Shown piece by piece: positions 63,973 to 64,000 of a stretch of 64,000 nucleotides of DNA (position 1 is the first letter of the stretch; the number at the start of each line of letters is the position of its first letter). Below the pieces are notes generated by a model. That model ran no database searches, was not told where the DNA came from, and worked only from the letters and a program-made list of their open reading frames with translations. Both the position numbers and the translations under genes were made by a program. The DNA is from Neopestalotiopsis rosae (Eukaryota; Ascomycota; Sordariomycetes; Amphisphaeriales; Sporocadaceae), in the NCBI GenBank assembly GCA_023078685.1, contig JALGAS010000005.1:1860001-1924000 (forward strand). Reading direction: 5' to 3'.

Positions 63973-64000
63973 CCAAGTTTCACTTGTGTAAAGTATGATC

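Overview
The window comes from a filamentous ascomycete (Pezizomycotina). The protein families fit a Sordariomycete, and Hypocreales is my best guess from protein style; this is inference only. Supporting signs are short GT..AG introns with CTAAC/CTGAC-like branch sites, widely spaced single-gene units with no operons, a Zn2Cys6 regulator with an intron inside its zinc cluster, fungal cell-wall proteins, and a full eukaryotic set of peroxins, an importin and a kexin.

I support fifteen protein genes and one tRNA. Left to right: APT1 (-), a ~10-TM membrane protein (-), PEX2 (-), a Zn2Cys6 transcription factor (+), a KAP120-type importin (+), PEX13 (-), an NmrA-like NAD(P)-binding protein (-), a TOS1-like cell-wall protein (-), an 813-aa membrane protein (-), a GNAT acetyltransferase (+), a GT90/CAP10-like glycosyltransferase (-), a 1,656-aa PhoD-like phosphatase (-), KEX2 (+), SNX4/ATG24 (-), tRNA-Val(UAC) with an 18-nt intron (-), and the mitochondrial ribosome recycling factor (+). 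Exon joins were worked out by hand from splice signals and reading phase; each stated model gives an uninterrupted frame.

Two loose themes appear. PEX2 and PEX13 (peroxisomal import machinery) lie about 9 kb apart, and SNX4/ATG24 (endosomal recycling, selective autophagy) is further right. TOS1-like, GT90 and KEX2 are secretory or cell-wall functions, and the TOS1-like protein has dibasic sites of the kind KEX2 cuts. This looks like ordinary chromosomal housekeeping sequence rather than a cluster. I see no transposon with intact coding sequence, no secondary-metabolite cluster, no CRISPR array and no clear horizontally acquired block.

Long stretches hold no gene I can recognise: 2913-9362, 30375-34909, 40439-44387 and 53400-56368 are the largest. 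Points for a second look are a nested inverted repeat upstream of PEX13, an unusually long intron in APT1, two polytopic membrane proteins without a named function, the heavily extended PhoD-like protein, and an ambiguous first-exon splice in the recycling factor gene. No striking new system was found.
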